The notes beneath the pieces were generated by a model. That model was not told where the DNA came from. It searched no databases and saw nothing but the letters and a program-made list of their open reading frames with translations. Source: Bolinopsis microptera (Eukaryota > Ctenophora > Tentaculata > Lobata > Bolinopsidae). From it: DNA of 60,000 bases. The stretch is from positions 18,137,401 to 18,197,400 of the forward strand of contig NC_087082.1 of the NCBI RefSeq assembly GCF_026151205.1, written 5' to 3'. A program made the position numbers and the translations under genes. Positions 1 through 11,542 of this stretch are shown here, in pieces; the stretch's first letter is position 1; every line of letters begins with the position of its first letter.

Positions 1-157
1 TTACAAATTCGACAAATTCTACAATTTATAACCGACGGATCATCAAATCAATTCCTTGTAAACTGATGTAAATTGGAATATGGAGAAAGGATAAAAATTC
101 GTTCATGAATCGAAAAATGGATTGCAAAATTACTGCATTAGCGTTTAAAGAACATAC

Positions 158-448
158 CATAAACGTTCAGATTGACAGTGGTATCAGTGAAGTTGGAATC
201 AGGTAAAGATCCGGAAGTAACTCTGCAAGTGTAGGCAGTATCTTCGTTGACGAGAGTTCCGTCTACAGCAAGAGTTGATGTCTGTGTCCCTGCAGAGTTA
301 CTTCCTTGGACAGGAGTGAACTTTTCAGCTGGAACTGGTCCTGTACTAGTTCGCCAGGTCACTGCTGCTGTTTCTGTTATGCCAGTGATGATACAAGAAA
401 TCGTTGTGTAAGAGCCTTTCTTCACTTCTGTGTTAACTGATTCAACGT
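158..448 (-). CDS. Copy A Ig exon 14
   Basis: This exon encodes one Ig-like domain: B-strand Cys in ISC, core Trp in VTWRT, F-strand Cys in TAYTC, and a closing VNLNVY. The acceptor is TTTCAG|AC and the donor G|GTATGT, both phase 1. It differs from its neighbours by SNFTDTT near the C-terminus. It is the last Ig exon before the window edge, so whether more follow is unknown. Confidence 0.85.
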
Positions 449-3400
449 CTGAAATGAGTTTTGGTACATTTACAAATTCTACAATTTATAACCGACAGAT
501 CACGAAATCATTTTCTTGTACTGATGTGAATTGGAATATGGAGGAAATAGGAATGATAGAAATTCGTTCATGAATCGAAAAATAGATTGTGCAATTTATA
601 CTGCATTAGCGTTTGAAGAACATACCATAAACGTTCAGATTGACAGTGGTATCAGAGAAGTTGGAATCAGGTAAAGATCCCGAAGTGACTCTGCAAGTGT
701 AGGCAGTATCTTCGTTGACGAGAGTTCCGTCTACAGCAAGAGTTGATGTCTGTGTCCCTGCAGAGTTACTTCCTTGGACAGAGGTGAAATTTTCAGCTCG
801 AACTGGTCCTGTACTAGTTCGCCAGGTCACTGCTGCTGTTTCTGTTATGCTTGTGATTATACAAGAAATCGTTGCGTAAGAGCCTTTCTTCACTTCTGTG
901 TTAACTGATTCAACGTCTGAAATGAGTTTTGGTACATTTACAAATTCGATAAATTCTACAATTTATAACCGACGGATCATCAAATCAATTCCTTGTAAAC
1001 TGATGTAAATTGGAATATGGAGAAAGGATAAAAATTCGTTCATGAATCGAAAAATGGATTGCAAAATTACTGCATTAGCGTTTAAAGAACATACCATAAA
1101 CGTTCAGATTGACAGTGGTATCAGAGAAGTTGGAATCAGGTAAAGATCCGGAAGTGACTCTGCAAGTGTAGGCAGTATCTTCGTTGACGAGAGTTCCGTC
1201 TACAGCAAGAGTTGATGTCTGTGTCCCTGCAGAGTTACTTCCTTGGATAGAGGTGAAATTTTCAGCTGGAACTGGTCCTGTACTAGTTCGCCAGGTCACT
1301 GCTGCTGTTTCTTTTATGCCAGTGATGATACAAGAAATCGTTGTGTAAGAGCCTTTCTTCACTTCTGTGTTAACTGATTCAACGTCTGAAATGAGTTTTG
1401 GTACATTTACAAATTCTACAATTTATAACCGACAGATCACGAAATCATTTTCTTGTACTGATGTGAATTGGAATATGGAGGAAATAGGAATGATAGAAAT
1501 TCGTTCATGAATCGAAAAATAGATTGTGCAATTTATACTGCATTAGCGTTTGAAGAACATACCATAAACGTTCAGATTGACAGTGGTATCAGAGAAGTTG
1601 GAATCAGGTAAAGATCCCGAAGTGACTCTGCAAGTGTAGGCAGTATCTTCGTTGACGAGAGTTCCGTCTACAGCAAGAGTTGATGTCTGTGTCCCTGCAG
1701 AGTTACTTCCTTGGACAGAGGTGAAATTTTCAGCTCGAACTGGTCCTGTACTAGTTCGCCAGGTCACTGCTGCTGTTTCTGTTATGCTTGTGATTATACA
1801 AGAAATCGTTGCGTAAGAGCCTTCCTTCACTTCTGTGTTAACTGATTCAACGTCTGAAATGAGTTTTGGTACATTTACTAATTTGACAAATTCTACAATT
1901 TATAACCGACAGATCACGAAATCATTTTCTTGTACTGATGTAAATTGGAATATGGAGGAATGATAGAAATTCGTTCATGAATCGAAAAATGGATTGTGCA
2001 ATTTATACTGCATTAGCGTTTGAAGAACATACCATAAACGTTCAGATTGACAGTGGTATCAGAGAAGTTGGAATCAGGTAAAGATCCCGAAGTGACTCTG
2101 CAAGTGTAGGCAGTATCTTTGTTGACGAGAGTTCCGTCTACAGCAAGAGTTGATGTCTGTGTCCCTGCAGAGTTACTTCCTTGGACAGAGGTGAACTTTT
2201 CAGCTGGAACTGGTCCTGTACTAGTTCGCCAGGTCACTGCTGCTGTTTCTGTTATGCCAGTGATGATACACGAAATCGTTGCGTAAGAGCCTTTCTTCAC
2301 TTCTGTGTTAACTGATTCAACGTCTGAAATGAGTTTTGGTACATTTACAAATTCGATAAATTCTACAATTTATAACCGACGGATCATCAAATCAATTCCT
2401 TGTAAACTGATGTAAATTGGAATATGGAGAAAGGATAAAAATTCGTTCATGAATCGAAAAATGGATTGCAAAATTACTGCATTAGCGTTTAAAGAACATA
2501 CCATAAACGTTCAGATTGACAGTGGTATCAGAGAAGTTGGAATCAGGTAAAGATCCGGAAGTGACTCTGCAAGTGTAGGCAGTATCTTCGTTGACGAGAG
2601 TTCCGTCTACAGCAAGAGTTGATGTCTGTGTCCCTGCAGAGTTACTTCCTTGGATAGAGGTGAAATTTTCAGCTGGAACTGGTCCTGTACTAGTTCGCCA
2701 GGTCACTGCTGCTGTTTCTTTTATGCCAGTGATGATACAAGAAATCGTTGTGTAAGAGCCTTTCTTCACTTCTGTGTTAACTGATTCAACGTCTGAAATG
2801 AGTTTTGGTACATTTACAAATTCTACAATTTATAACCGACAGATCACGAAATCATTTTCTTGTACTGATGTGAATTGGAATATGGAGGAAATAGGAATGA
2901 TAGAAATTCGTTCATGAATCGAAAAATAGATTGTGCAATTTATACTGCATTAGCGTTTGAAGAACATACCATAAACGTTCAGATTGACAGTGGTATCAGA
3001 GAAGTTGGAATCAGGTAAAGATCCCGAAGTGACTCTGCAAGTGTAGGCAGTATCTTCGTTGACGAGAGTTCCGTCTACAGCAAGAGTTGATGTCTGTGTC
3101 CCTGCAGAGTTACTTCCTTGGACAGAGGTGAAATTTTCAGCTCGAACTGGTCCTGTACTAGTTCGCCAGGTCACTGCTGCTGTTTCTGTTATGCTTGTGA
3201 TTATACAAGAAATCGTTGCGTAAGAGCCTTCCTTCACTTCTGTGTTAACTGATTCAACGTCTGAAATGAGTTTTGGTACATTTACTAATTTGACAAATTC
3301 TACAATTTATAACCGACGGATCATCAAATCAATTCCTTGTAAACTGATGTAAATTGGAATATGGAGGAAGGATAGAAATTCGTTCATGAATCGAAAAATA

Positions 3401-6400
3401 GATTGTGCAATTTATACTGCATTAGCGTTTGAAGAACATACCATAAACGTTCAGATTGACAGTGGTATCAGAGAAGTTGGAATCAGGTAAAGATCCGGAA
3501 GTAACTCTGCAAGTGTAGGCAGTATCTTCGTTGACGAGAGTTCCGTCTACAGCAAGAGTTGATGTCTGTGTCCCTGCAGAGTTACTTCCTTGGACAGAGG
3601 TGAACTTTTCAGCTGGAACTGGTCCTGTACTAGTTCGCCAGGTCACTGTTGCTGTTTCTGTTATGCCAGTGATGATACACGAAATCGTTGCGTAAGAGCC
3701 TTTCTTCACTTCTGTGTTAACTGATTCAACGTCTGAAATGAGTTTTGGTACATTTACAAATTCGACAAATTCTACAATTTATAACCGACGGATCATCAAA
3801 TCAATTCCTTGTAAACTGATGTAAATTGGAATATGGAAAAATGATAAAAATTCGTTCATGAATCGAAAAATGGATTGCAAAATTACTGCATTAGCGTTTA
3901 AAGAACATACCATAAACGTTCAGATTGACAGTGGTATCAGAGAAGTTGGAATCAGGTAAAGATCCGGAAGTGACTCTGCAAGTGTAGGCAGTATCTTCGT
4001 TGACGAGAGTTCCGTCTACAGCAAGAGTTGATGTCTGTGTCCCTGCAGAGTTACTTCCTTGGACAGGAGTGAACTTTTCAGCTGGAACTGGTCCTGTACT
4101 AGTTCGCCAGGTCACTGCTGCTGTTTGTGTTATGCCAGTGATGATACAAGAAATCGTTGTGTAAGAGCCTTTCTTCACTTCTGTGTTAACTGATTCAACG
4201 TCTGAAATGAGTTTACTAGTTTAGGTACATATTTTACAAATTCTACAATTTATAACCAACGAATCATCAAATTAATTCCTTTTACTGATGTGAATTAAAA
4301 TATGGAGGAAGGTTAGAAATTCGTTCACGAATCGAAAAATGGATTGCAAAATGACTGCATTATCATTTAGAGAACATACCATAAACATTAAGATTGACAG
4401 TGGTATCAGAGAAGTTGGAATCAGGTAAAGATCCGGAAGTGACTCTGCAAGTGTAGGCAGTATCTTTGTTGACGAGAGTTCCGTCTACAGCTAGAGTTGA
4501 TGTCTGTGTCCCTGCAGAGTTACTTCCTTGGACAGGAGTGAACTTTTCAGCTGAAACTGGTCCTGTACTAGTTCGCCAGGTCACTGCTGCTGTTTCTCTT
4601 ATGCCAGTGATGATACAAGAAATCGTTGCGTAAGAGCCTTTCTTCACTTCTGTGTTTACTGATTCAACGTCTGAAATGAGTTTTGGTACATTTACAAATT
4701 CGACAAATTCTACAATTTATAACCGACGGATCATCAAATCAATTCCTTGTATACTGATGTAAATTGGAATATAGAGGAAGGATAGAAATTCGTTCATGAA
4801 TCGAAAAATGGATTCCAAAATTACTGCATTAGCGTTTGAAGTACATACCATAAACATTAAGATTGACAGTGGTATCAGAGAAGTTGGAATCAGGTAAAGA
4901 TCCGGAAGTGACTTTGCAAGTGTAGGCAGTATCTTCGTTGACGAGAGTTCCGTCTACAGCCAGAGTTGATGTCTGTGTCCCTGCAAAGTTACTTCCTTGG
5001 ACAGGAGTGAAATTTTCAGCTGAAACTGGTCCTGTACTAGTTCGCCAGGTCACTGCTGCTGTTTCTGTTATGCCAGTGATGATACAAGAAATCGATGCGT
5101 AAGAGCCTTTCTTCACTTCTGTGTTAACTGATTCAACGTCTGAAATGAGTTTTGGTACATTTACAAATTCTACAATTTATAACCGACGGATCATGAAATC
5201 ATTTTCTTGTACTGATGTGAATTGGAATTTGGAGGAATGATAGAAATTTGTTCATGAATCGAAAAATAGATTGTAAGATTTATACTGCATTAGCGTTAGA
5301 AGAACATACCATAAACGTTTAGATTGACAGTGGTATCAGAGAAGTTGGAATCAGGTAAAGATCCGGAAGTGACTCTGCAAGTGTAGGCAGTATCTTCGTT
5401 GATAAGAGTTCCGTCTACAGCAAGAGTTGATGTCTGTGTCCCTGCAGAGTTACTTCCTTGGACAGGAGTGAACTTTTCAGCTGGAACTGGTCCTGTACTA
5501 GTTCGCCAGGTCACTGCTGCTGTTTCTCTTATGCCAGTGATGATACAAGAAATCGTTGTGTAAGAGCCTTTCTTCACTTCTGTGTTAACTGATTCGACGT
5601 CTGAAATGAGTTTTGGTACATTTACAAATTCCACAAATTCTACAATTGATAACCAACGGATCATCAAATCAATTCCTTGTATACTGATGTAAATTGGAAT
5701 ATGGAGGAATGATAGAAATTCGTTCATGAATCGAAAAATAGATTGTAAGATTTATACTGCATTAGCTTTTGAAGAACTTACCATAAACGTTCAGATTGAC
5801 AGTGGTATCAGAGAAGTTGGAGTCAGGTAAAGATCCGGAAGTGACTCTGCAAGTGTAGGCAGTATCTTCGTTGACAAGAGTTCCGTCTACAGCAAGAGTT
5901 GATGTCTGTGTCCCTGCAGAGTTACTTCCTTGGACAGGAATGAACTTTTCAGCTGGAACTGGTCCTGTATTAGTTTGCCAGGTCACTGTTGCTGTTTCTG
6001 TTATGCCAGTGATGATACAAGAAATCGTTGCGTAAGAGCCTTTCTTCACTTCTGTGTTAACTGATTCAACGTCTGAAATGAGTTTACTAGTTTAGGTACA
6101 TTTACAAATTTTACAATTTATAACCAACGAATAACCAAATTAATTCCTTTTACTGATGTGAATTAAAATATGGAGAAAGGTAAGAAATTCGTTCACGAAT
6201 CAAAAAATAGATTGCACAATTACTGTTAGCGTTTAAAGAACATACCATAAACATTTAGATTGACACTGGTATCGTAGAAGATGGAATCAGGTAAAGATCC
6301 GGAAGTGACTCTGCAAGTGTAGGTAGTATATTCGTTGACAAGAGTTCCGTCTACAGCAAGAGTTGATGTCTGTGTCCCTGCAGAGTGGCTTCCTTGGACA

Positions 6401-7635
6401 GGGGTGAACTTTTCAGCTGGAACTGGTCCTCTACCTATTCGCCAGGTCACTGTTGCTGTTTCTGTTATGCCAGTGATGATACACGAAATCGTTGCATAAG
6501 AGCCTTTCTTCACTTCTGTGTTAACTGATTCAACGTCTGAAGTGAGTTTTGGTACATTTACAAATTCTACAATTTATAACCAACGGATTATCAAAACAAG
6601 TCCATTAACTGATTTGAATTAGAATATGGAGATTGTGCAACACCTTCAACCGAAGGAAAAGTAATATATAAGTTATAACTTCACCACGGCTGAACGATAA
6701 TTGGTAAATGCTATTATAAAGACGGGTGTAATTCAAGAGGATTTTATATAGAAGATGGGGTTATAGCGTTCATTTATGAATCAATTTTGTGCATCAACAT
6801 CTTATAAACACAATATTTAAAATAATATTTTGTGTTATCTTTTTTATAATCGAAGAAAATAATGGGTAGGAAATGGTCCATGATATAAAATTGTACTTAG
6901 ACTGATGAGCTCTATATCTCTTCCGATGATAACTATCTCACGTAACCAGACATAGTTAAAATTAGAACCCTCTCTAATAACAACTGTGTCTCCAATCTTA
7001 CAATCGGAAGGAACGTTGTCAGGTACTGTTCCATCCTCAGAGTACACTGACACGGGCCACCAAGTGGGATGTTTAGTGCCGTAGTAACCACTTATACAGG
7101 TACACACATCTCTCGAGCATGTGTGCTTGTTATACGGGTTAATGTGATAATTAGACTCCGTGTAATGGTGCACCTCCTCTACACAGTAGGTCTTTTCTAG
7201 CTTAGCTTTAAACCAGGGGTCAGATTCATATGTTGTATGAGCGAATGTGTCTAAATCCTTGTCTATGCCATAAGTTGCCAAATAGTAATCCCAATAATAA
7301 CTACTAGAGCTATGATATCTATACGTTGATGACATAGAGACGGATACAGGTTTTATCTCGTTATCTACTGCAGATAAAATGTAACCTGAAATATAACCAC
7401 GATAAATAGTGTTTTAGCACTTAGTAATAATACTTGCAGTTTCTATAATTATAGCTATAATTGATGTGATTGTCACATATATCCTATTAATTCTGGTCGA
7501 TATCATATGCAAACAGTCAGTAGAAATGACTTAGAACAGTAAATAGTGATTTTTGTTGTAAGGTGGTGCAATACAACATTTACCTTGAATGGGTAAAAAC
7601 AAAAGAGCCGTTAAGATAATTGTTGTTATCTTCAT
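158..7635 (-). CDS. Copy A: secreted/surface lectin-Ig array gene, 3'-incomplete
   Basis: This is a gene-level entry. Transcribed leftwards, the exons are: signal peptide (7635-7584), FTP/F5-8C-like domain (7385-6897), then 14 Ig exons between 6536 and 158; the gene continues past the left edge. Every junction reads G|GT...AG|, every intron is phase 1, and the FTP exon (489 bp) and Ig exons (291 bp each) are multiples of three, so any exon can be skipped or duplicated without a frame change. The product should be extracellular: a cleavable leader, a lectin-like head and a long Ig rod. No transmembrane or cytoplasmic exon is inside the window. The architecture resembles invertebrate self/non-self recognition or adhesion proteins, which is inference. 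Near-identical exons and introns show very recent amplification or gene conversion, so an assembly collapse or expansion error is possible. Confidence 0.8.
626..916 (-). CDS. Copy A Ig exon 13
   Basis: Ig-like domain exon of 291 bp, phase 1-1. It carries the ITSITET and VRAENF variant shared with exons 11 and 8, but keeps KKGSY where those two have KEGSY. Confidence 0.85.
1095..1385 (-). CDS. Copy A Ig exon 12
   Basis: Ig-like domain exon, phase 1-1, with GIKETAAV and AENFTSIQ. Its protein is identical to that of exon 9 (2502-2792), 1407 bp away, as part of a higher-order duplication. Confidence 0.85.
1563..1853 (-). CDS. Copy A Ig exon 11
   Basis: Ig-like domain exon, phase 1-1, with KEGSY, ITSITET and VRAENF. 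Its protein is identical to that of exon 8 (2970-3260), again at an offset of 1407 bp. The 177-bp intron separating it from exon 12 also looks identical to the corresponding intron of the other block. Confidence 0.85.
2033..2323 (-). CDS. Copy A Ig exon 10
   Basis: Ig-like domain exon, phase 1-1. It has AEKFTSV and VNKDTA (Lys replacing the usual Glu before Asp). Confidence 0.85.
2502..2792 (-). CDS. Copy A Ig exon 9
   Basis: Ig-like domain exon, phase 1-1, protein identical to exon 12. Part of the 1407-bp offset duplication. Confidence 0.85.
2970..3260 (-). CDS. Copy A Ig exon 8
   Basis: Ig-like domain exon, phase 1-1, protein identical to exon 11. The downstream similarity of the two blocks stops inside the following intron, around 3313 versus 1906. 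Confidence 0.85.
3442..3732 (-). CDS. Copy A Ig exon 7
   Basis: Ig-like domain exon, phase 1-1, with TETATV before the core Trp and AEKFTSV after it. Confidence 0.85.
3911..4201 (-). CDS. Copy A Ig exon 6
   Basis: Ig-like domain exon, phase 1-1, distinguished by GITQTAAV. The preceding intron has a different spacer next to the acceptor (an extra TAGTTTAGG-type stretch near 4215), also seen before exon 2. Confidence 0.85.
4380..4670 (-). CDS. Copy A Ig exon 5
   Basis: Ig-like domain exon, phase 1-1, with GIRETAAV, VSAEKF and VNKDTA. Confidence 0.85.
4849..5139 (-). CDS. Copy A Ig exon 4
   Basis: Ig-like domain exon, phase 1-1, with ASISC, VSAENF, QGSNFAG and YTCKV substitutions. It keeps both Cys and the core Trp. 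Confidence 0.85.
5310..5600 (-). CDS. Copy A Ig exon 3
   Basis: Ig-like domain exon, phase 1-1, with GIRETAAV and LINEDTA. The upstream intron happens to stay open in frame, but the AG acceptor and the shared phase place the exon start at 5600. Confidence 0.82.
5782..6072 (-). CDS. Copy A Ig exon 2
   Basis: Ig-like domain exon, phase 1-1, with VTWQTNTG and AEKFIPV. Its donor is GTAAGT, a stronger consensus than the GTATGT of most sister exons. Confidence 0.85.
6246..6536 (-). CDS. Copy A Ig exon 1 (membrane-distal)
   Basis: Ig-like domain exon, phase 1-1, directly after the FTP exon. It is the most divergent of the array (WRIGRGPV, QGSHSAG, NEYTTYTC, SIFYDTS), as expected for an array edge less exposed to conversion. 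Both Cys and the Trp are kept. Confidence 0.85.
6897..7385 (-). CDS. Copy A FTP/F5-8C-like lectin domain exon
   Basis: This 163-codon exon starts phase 1 after TATTTCAG and ends phase 1 before GTACAA. Order of landmarks: VDNEIKPVSVSMSST, a Tyr/Ser-rich insert, GIDKDLDTFAHT, DPWFKAKLEKTYCVEEVHHY, a Cys-rich loop (TCSRDVCTCISG), WWPVSVYSEDG, VPDNVPSDC, VVIREGSN and REIVIIGRD. The pattern of a DGD/DKD-type substrate loop, W-x-x-x-L, and a closing ..V.I.GRD strand is that of the eel-fucolectin/tachylectin/pentraxin (FTP) branch of the F5/8 type C fold. Sugar binding is an inference from the family. The Ser/Tyr insert after SMSST makes it 12 codons longer than the copy C exon. Confidence 0.72.
7584..7635 (-). 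CDS. Copy A signal-peptide exon
   Basis: The ATG is at 7635-7633. The exon encodes MKITTIILTALLFLPIQ, a Lys followed by a hydrophobic core, and ends phase 1 at G|GTAAAT. The next codon is completed by the FTP exon (PIQ-G-YIL). The same 52-bp exon is found at 13596-13647 and 19690-19741, which supports the start choice. Confidence 0.85.
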
Positions 7636-9696
7636 GATTGGCTGGTCGCTACATAAACATTTTTACTGAAATATTCAGATCAGCCAATTGCTTTAAGTTG
7701 AACGTTTGCACAATTTAAAAAAATCCAACTGAAACGTTACAAAATGCTAAGAATCTTAGTCAGATTTATAAGTTTGAGACGGACGAGTATAAATTCCTTT
7801 GATATTCTAAATGATGATATCGAGTTAAAGTCAGAATAATTTGATAAAGCGATGGTTACTCTGCAAGTTCCTAAAATACGTTGCAACTAAAGTAGTTAAA
7901 AGACGCGATCTAGGCAATACTTTTCTGCGAGATTCTAAAATAAAACCTTCTTCGTGTATTACGACAAAAAATAATAATTTCGCATTTCTGAACATGTCAT
8001 CAGAGAATTAAATCTACGTCACCACCGTAAAAATGTAAAAGTTAAGTTCACTAAAATTCCATGTGGATGACAATGTTTATTTTATCTTACTGCTCATTGT
8101 TTCACGTTGACGGCTTCAACGAGAGTAGTTATTGTAAGTTATTACCAAGTATCGACGAGGATAGTTTTTAATTGTGTAATATTCTCAGGAATCGTTTAAG
8201 TTTGATGACACGATATATGATTACATATATATGATTACATATATACAAAATAGTTTATAAACTATTTTGTTTGAAGATGACGTTTGGCCAATTTGTAACA
8301 AGCCTGAGTGTTCATATAACTAGTAATTTAGTAAGTAAAATATACTAAGAACGTCCGGGAGGGGGGTCTTCAAAATTTGGGGGGAGGGGGGCTTCAAAAT
8401 TAGGGGGTCTTCAAAATTAGGGGAGGGGGGGTCTGAAAATCCGGGATATTGGCGGACGTCCTCAGTAGATGTCCTCTAAACGGATATGGATTGAACAAAT
8501 ACCCATGTAACTAGACCTCTTCACTGTTTTAATGATATAAATGGCATGAAATATTTTGCAGCACAAACTGCTCCCTGCATACAATTACAAATTGAAGCGA
8601 AATTTGATTGTATCAGTACAATAAACCTTTTTTACCCGAACACGCCTTTGGAAAATCGAAATACTACTCATTTGTAATATAGCACTACAAATTATTTGAG
8701 CTGTTAGCACATAAAAATACCTTATCGGACCCTATTTGGCCGGACATTAAATGAACAGACATAATTATGAACGAAAATTAAAATGAACCAATTTTTTCAT
8801 CTTTTTTTGTGGCGTTTTTAAAATTTTAGCAGATAATATGTAAATTAATTTTTCATACAATGAGCAAGAAAGGCAGTCGTTAAGCAGTAAAAAATGTAGA
8901 AATATCTGTAGATCTGTGTCTATGATAAATGATTATGAAAGTTGTGTAAAAACAACAGATACGAAATAATACCAGATTTGATGATCATATCACAGGTCAT
9001 CTTCCTCAAATGGGTTATTGTGCATATATGCATTCCATGGAATATATATATTCCATGCTTAAAGCATCATATGAGTAATACCTGGTTTTTGAAAACAATT
9101 TTCTATTTGACCACCTCGGTCCTGCATTTCAGTGTAAACTTTTACAAGATGTGGAGGTAAATAATAACTCTGAGGAAGTAAACGAGGAAGCCAAAGATCA
9201 AGAAAGTGATCATGACGTAATGTGATACTTAGGATATTTAAATTGCATAATAACTCGTTTTTCATTGATCCAATTCCAATGATATAGTTTAGTCCGAATC
9301 CGATGATAGAAATTACAATTGACTGAAATTAAAAAATTTTCATCTCCTAAACATGAGTTCGCAGTGGAATAATTTTGGAAAAAATCTCAACGGACTTTAA
9401 GTTTAACTTGGACTAACCTTAAACGGACGGACTTTATTTGAACAGACATTAAGATGAACGCTAGGACCTCCAGCGTTTAATTAATGTCCGTTCAAATAAG
9501 GTCCGATAAGGTAGTTAGACAGTAAGGCTAGATAAAAGATAATATTTAAACATGAACAGATTCAGATCTTGAAGACTCACAATGCTTTTAATATTGTACT
9601 TTGCTCTTTTAACTAACTCTTTTACATTGAATGTTGTATCTAGCAGCTCCTCAACTTATACCGCTAAACTCACAGTCTCAAAGTAGCTGCACAGAA
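7636..9696. repeat. Duplicated 5' flank of copy A
   Basis: This segment lies upstream of the copy A start codon and recurs almost unchanged at 13648-15680 and 19742-21805. Promoter and 5' UTR of copy A should lie here. It includes a G-rich stretch (8354-8440, several GGGGGAGG blocks) and an inverted-repeat MITE (8720-9511). I see no coding exon in it: the short open frames near 8942-9265 are shared by the copies but have no splice signals and no domain. Confidence 0.7.
8720..9511. mobile_element. MITE with CCTTATCGGAC inverted termini (copy A flank)
   Basis: The left end reads CCTTATCGGACC..TTTGGCCGGACATTAA, and the right end is its inverse, ..TTAATGTCCG..CAAATAAGGTCCGATAAGG. TA dinucleotides flank both ends, consistent with a TA target duplication. 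GGACATTAA motifs recur inside the termini. There is no transposase frame. The same insertion is present in all three flanks, so it predates the duplications. Confidence 0.65.
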
Positions 9697-10011
9697 CAGA
9701 GGCACATATTAGGTGCGGTAAAAAAATCGAAATTATGCGGTACCGCACCCGACTATAAAGGTAAAATGTGCGGTAAGGTGCGGTAAATTTTTACCAATTA
9801 TGCGGCAAATGTGCGGCGATTTTTTCGAAATTTGTGCGGGAATTGTGCGGTTTTCTTTTGCATTTTCTCAAGGACTTTGGAAATTCTAAACGTAAATCCT
9901 AAACCGCCGCTCTTATCAAAAATAGGTCTGTTTATGTGTTACTGAGGGTATAGTTCTTCACTAAGACCATGATTGAACCTATATTGAGATTTAGTTATCT
10001 GAGAACAGCCT

Positions 10012-10812
10012 GGGTCACGGTCCCGAAAGGGCCTGGGTCACGGTCCCAAAAGGGCCTGGGTCACGGTCCCGAAAGGGCCTGGGTCACGGTCCCGAAAGGG
10101 CCTGGGTAACGGTCCCGAAAGGACCTGGGTCACGGTCCCGAAAGGGCCTGGGTCACGTGGTAACTGGGTCACGTGGCCTAGGTATGAGTTCCAAAAGGGC
10201 CTGGCTCACGGTCCCGAAAAGGCCTGGGTCAGGGTCCCGAAAGGGCCAGGGTCACGTGGTAACTGGGTCACGTGGCCTAGGTATAAGTTCCAGAAGGGCC
10301 TGGGTCACGGTCCCAAAATGGCCTGGGTCACGGTCCCGAAAGGGCCTGGGTAACGGTCCCGAAAGGACCTGGGTCACGGTCCCGAAAGGGCCTGGGTCAC
10401 GTGGTAACTGGGTCACGTGGCCTAGGTATGAGTTCCAAAAGGGCCTGGCTCACGGTCCCGAAAAGGCCTGGGTCAGGGTCCCGAAAGGGCCTGGGTCACG
10501 TGGTAACTGGGTCACGTGGCCTAGGTATAAGTTCCAGAAGGGCCTGGGTCACGGTCCCGAAAGGGCCTGGGTCAGGGTCCCGAAAGGGCCTGGGTCACGT
10601 GGTAACTGGGTCACGTGGCCTAGGTATGAGTTCCAAAAGGGCCTGGCTCACAGTCCCGAAAGGGCCTGGGTCAGGGTCCCGAAAGGGCCTGGGTCACCTG
10701 GTAACTGGGTCACGTGGCCTAGGTATAAGTTCCAGAAGGGCCTGGGTCACGGTCCCGAAAGGGCCTGGGTCAGGGTCCCGAAAGGGCCTGAGTCACGGTC
10801 CTAAAAGGGCCC
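10012..10812. repeat. GC-rich 24-bp minisatellite inside the hAT-like element
   Basis: Units of about 24 bp (GGGCCTGGGTCACGGTCCCG plus AAAG) repeat through the block. They are interleaved with a longer higher-order unit that contains GGGTCACGTGGTAACTGGGT and CCTAGGTATGAGTTCC. Long open frames across it exist only because the unit is a multiple of three and lacks stops. Confidence 0.9.
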
Positions 10813-10887
10813 CACTTTTAACATATTTTGGTTTTTACACTCTAAAATCTCAACGCGAAAATTTCAAAATCATGCGAAATTACGCGG

Positions 10888-11040
10888 AAAATGCTAGATT
10901 ATGCTGAAATATGCAGAAAATGACAAAATGTGCGGAAAACAATAAATTATGCGGAAATGTGCGGAAAACAATAAATTATGCGGAAATGTGCGGAAAACAA
11001 TAAATTATGCGGAAATGTGCGGAAAAAGGTAAATTGTGCG
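10888..11040. repeat. ATGCGGAAA subterminal repeats
   Basis: Several copies of a roughly 31-bp unit (GTGCGGAAAACAATAAATTA plus TGCGGAAAT) lie just inside the right terminus. The same block is kept in the truncated element at 15699-15914. Confidence 0.8.
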
Positions 11041-11542
11041 ATCCCGCAACCATCGCACCTAATATGTGCCTCTGAATAGCATTCATTTATGAATAAATTT
11101 TGTGCATCAACATCTTATGAACACAATATTTCAAAAAGCTTTTGAGGAAAATAATTGATAGAAATTGGTCTATGATATAAAATTGTACCTAGACTGATAA
11201 GCCCTATATCTCTTTCGATGATAACTATCTCATATACATTGACATAGTTATGAGAACCCCCTCTAATAACAACTGTGTCTCCAGTCTTACAATCAAAAGG
11301 AACGTTGTCAGGTACTGTTCCATCCTCAGAGTACACTGACACGGGGAACAAAGTGGGATAGTGAGTGTAGTAGTGACCACTTATACAGGTACACACATCT
11401 CTCAAGCATGTGTGCTTGTTATACGGGTAAGTGTGATAATCAGACTGCATGTAATGGTGCACTTCCTCTACACAATATGTCTTTCCTAGCTTAGCTTTAA
11501 ACCAGGGGTCAGATTCACGTGATGTAAGAGCTCGTGTGTTTA

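Larger units (their letters stand above)
9689..11082. mobile_element. Non-autonomous hAT-like element with captured minisatellite
   Basis: Perfect 21-bp inverted termini at 9697-9717 (CAGAGGCACATATTAGGTGC and one more base) and 11054-11074 define the element. Both subterminal zones carry many copies of the ATGTGCGG/ATTATGCGG word, as hAT elements do. The left flank is GCACAGAA (9689-9696). The other side of this ancestral insertion, still attached to the related element at 15914, is followed by the same GCACAGAA, giving an 8-bp target duplication typical of hAT. No transposase is present: the interior is the 10012-10812 minisatellite. Confidence 0.75.

Noticed and set aside
158-6536. Ig units as separate single-domain genes starting at the internal Met of MKKGSY frames
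   Set aside because: The apparent Met is a non-ATG codon (GTG) in most units, and each frame starts inside the domain. AG acceptors upstream and phase-1 donors show they are exons.
8942-9265. Short frames on both strands, conserved at 14925-15248 and 21207-21491
   Set aside because: They lie inside the duplicated MITE-bearing flank, so conservation reflects duplication. No domain, leader or splice context.
10157-10907. Two long plus-strand open frames (215 and 168 codons)
   Set aside because: They translate the 24-bp minisatellite in two frames. Length comes from a repeat unit divisible by three without stops, not from coding selection.
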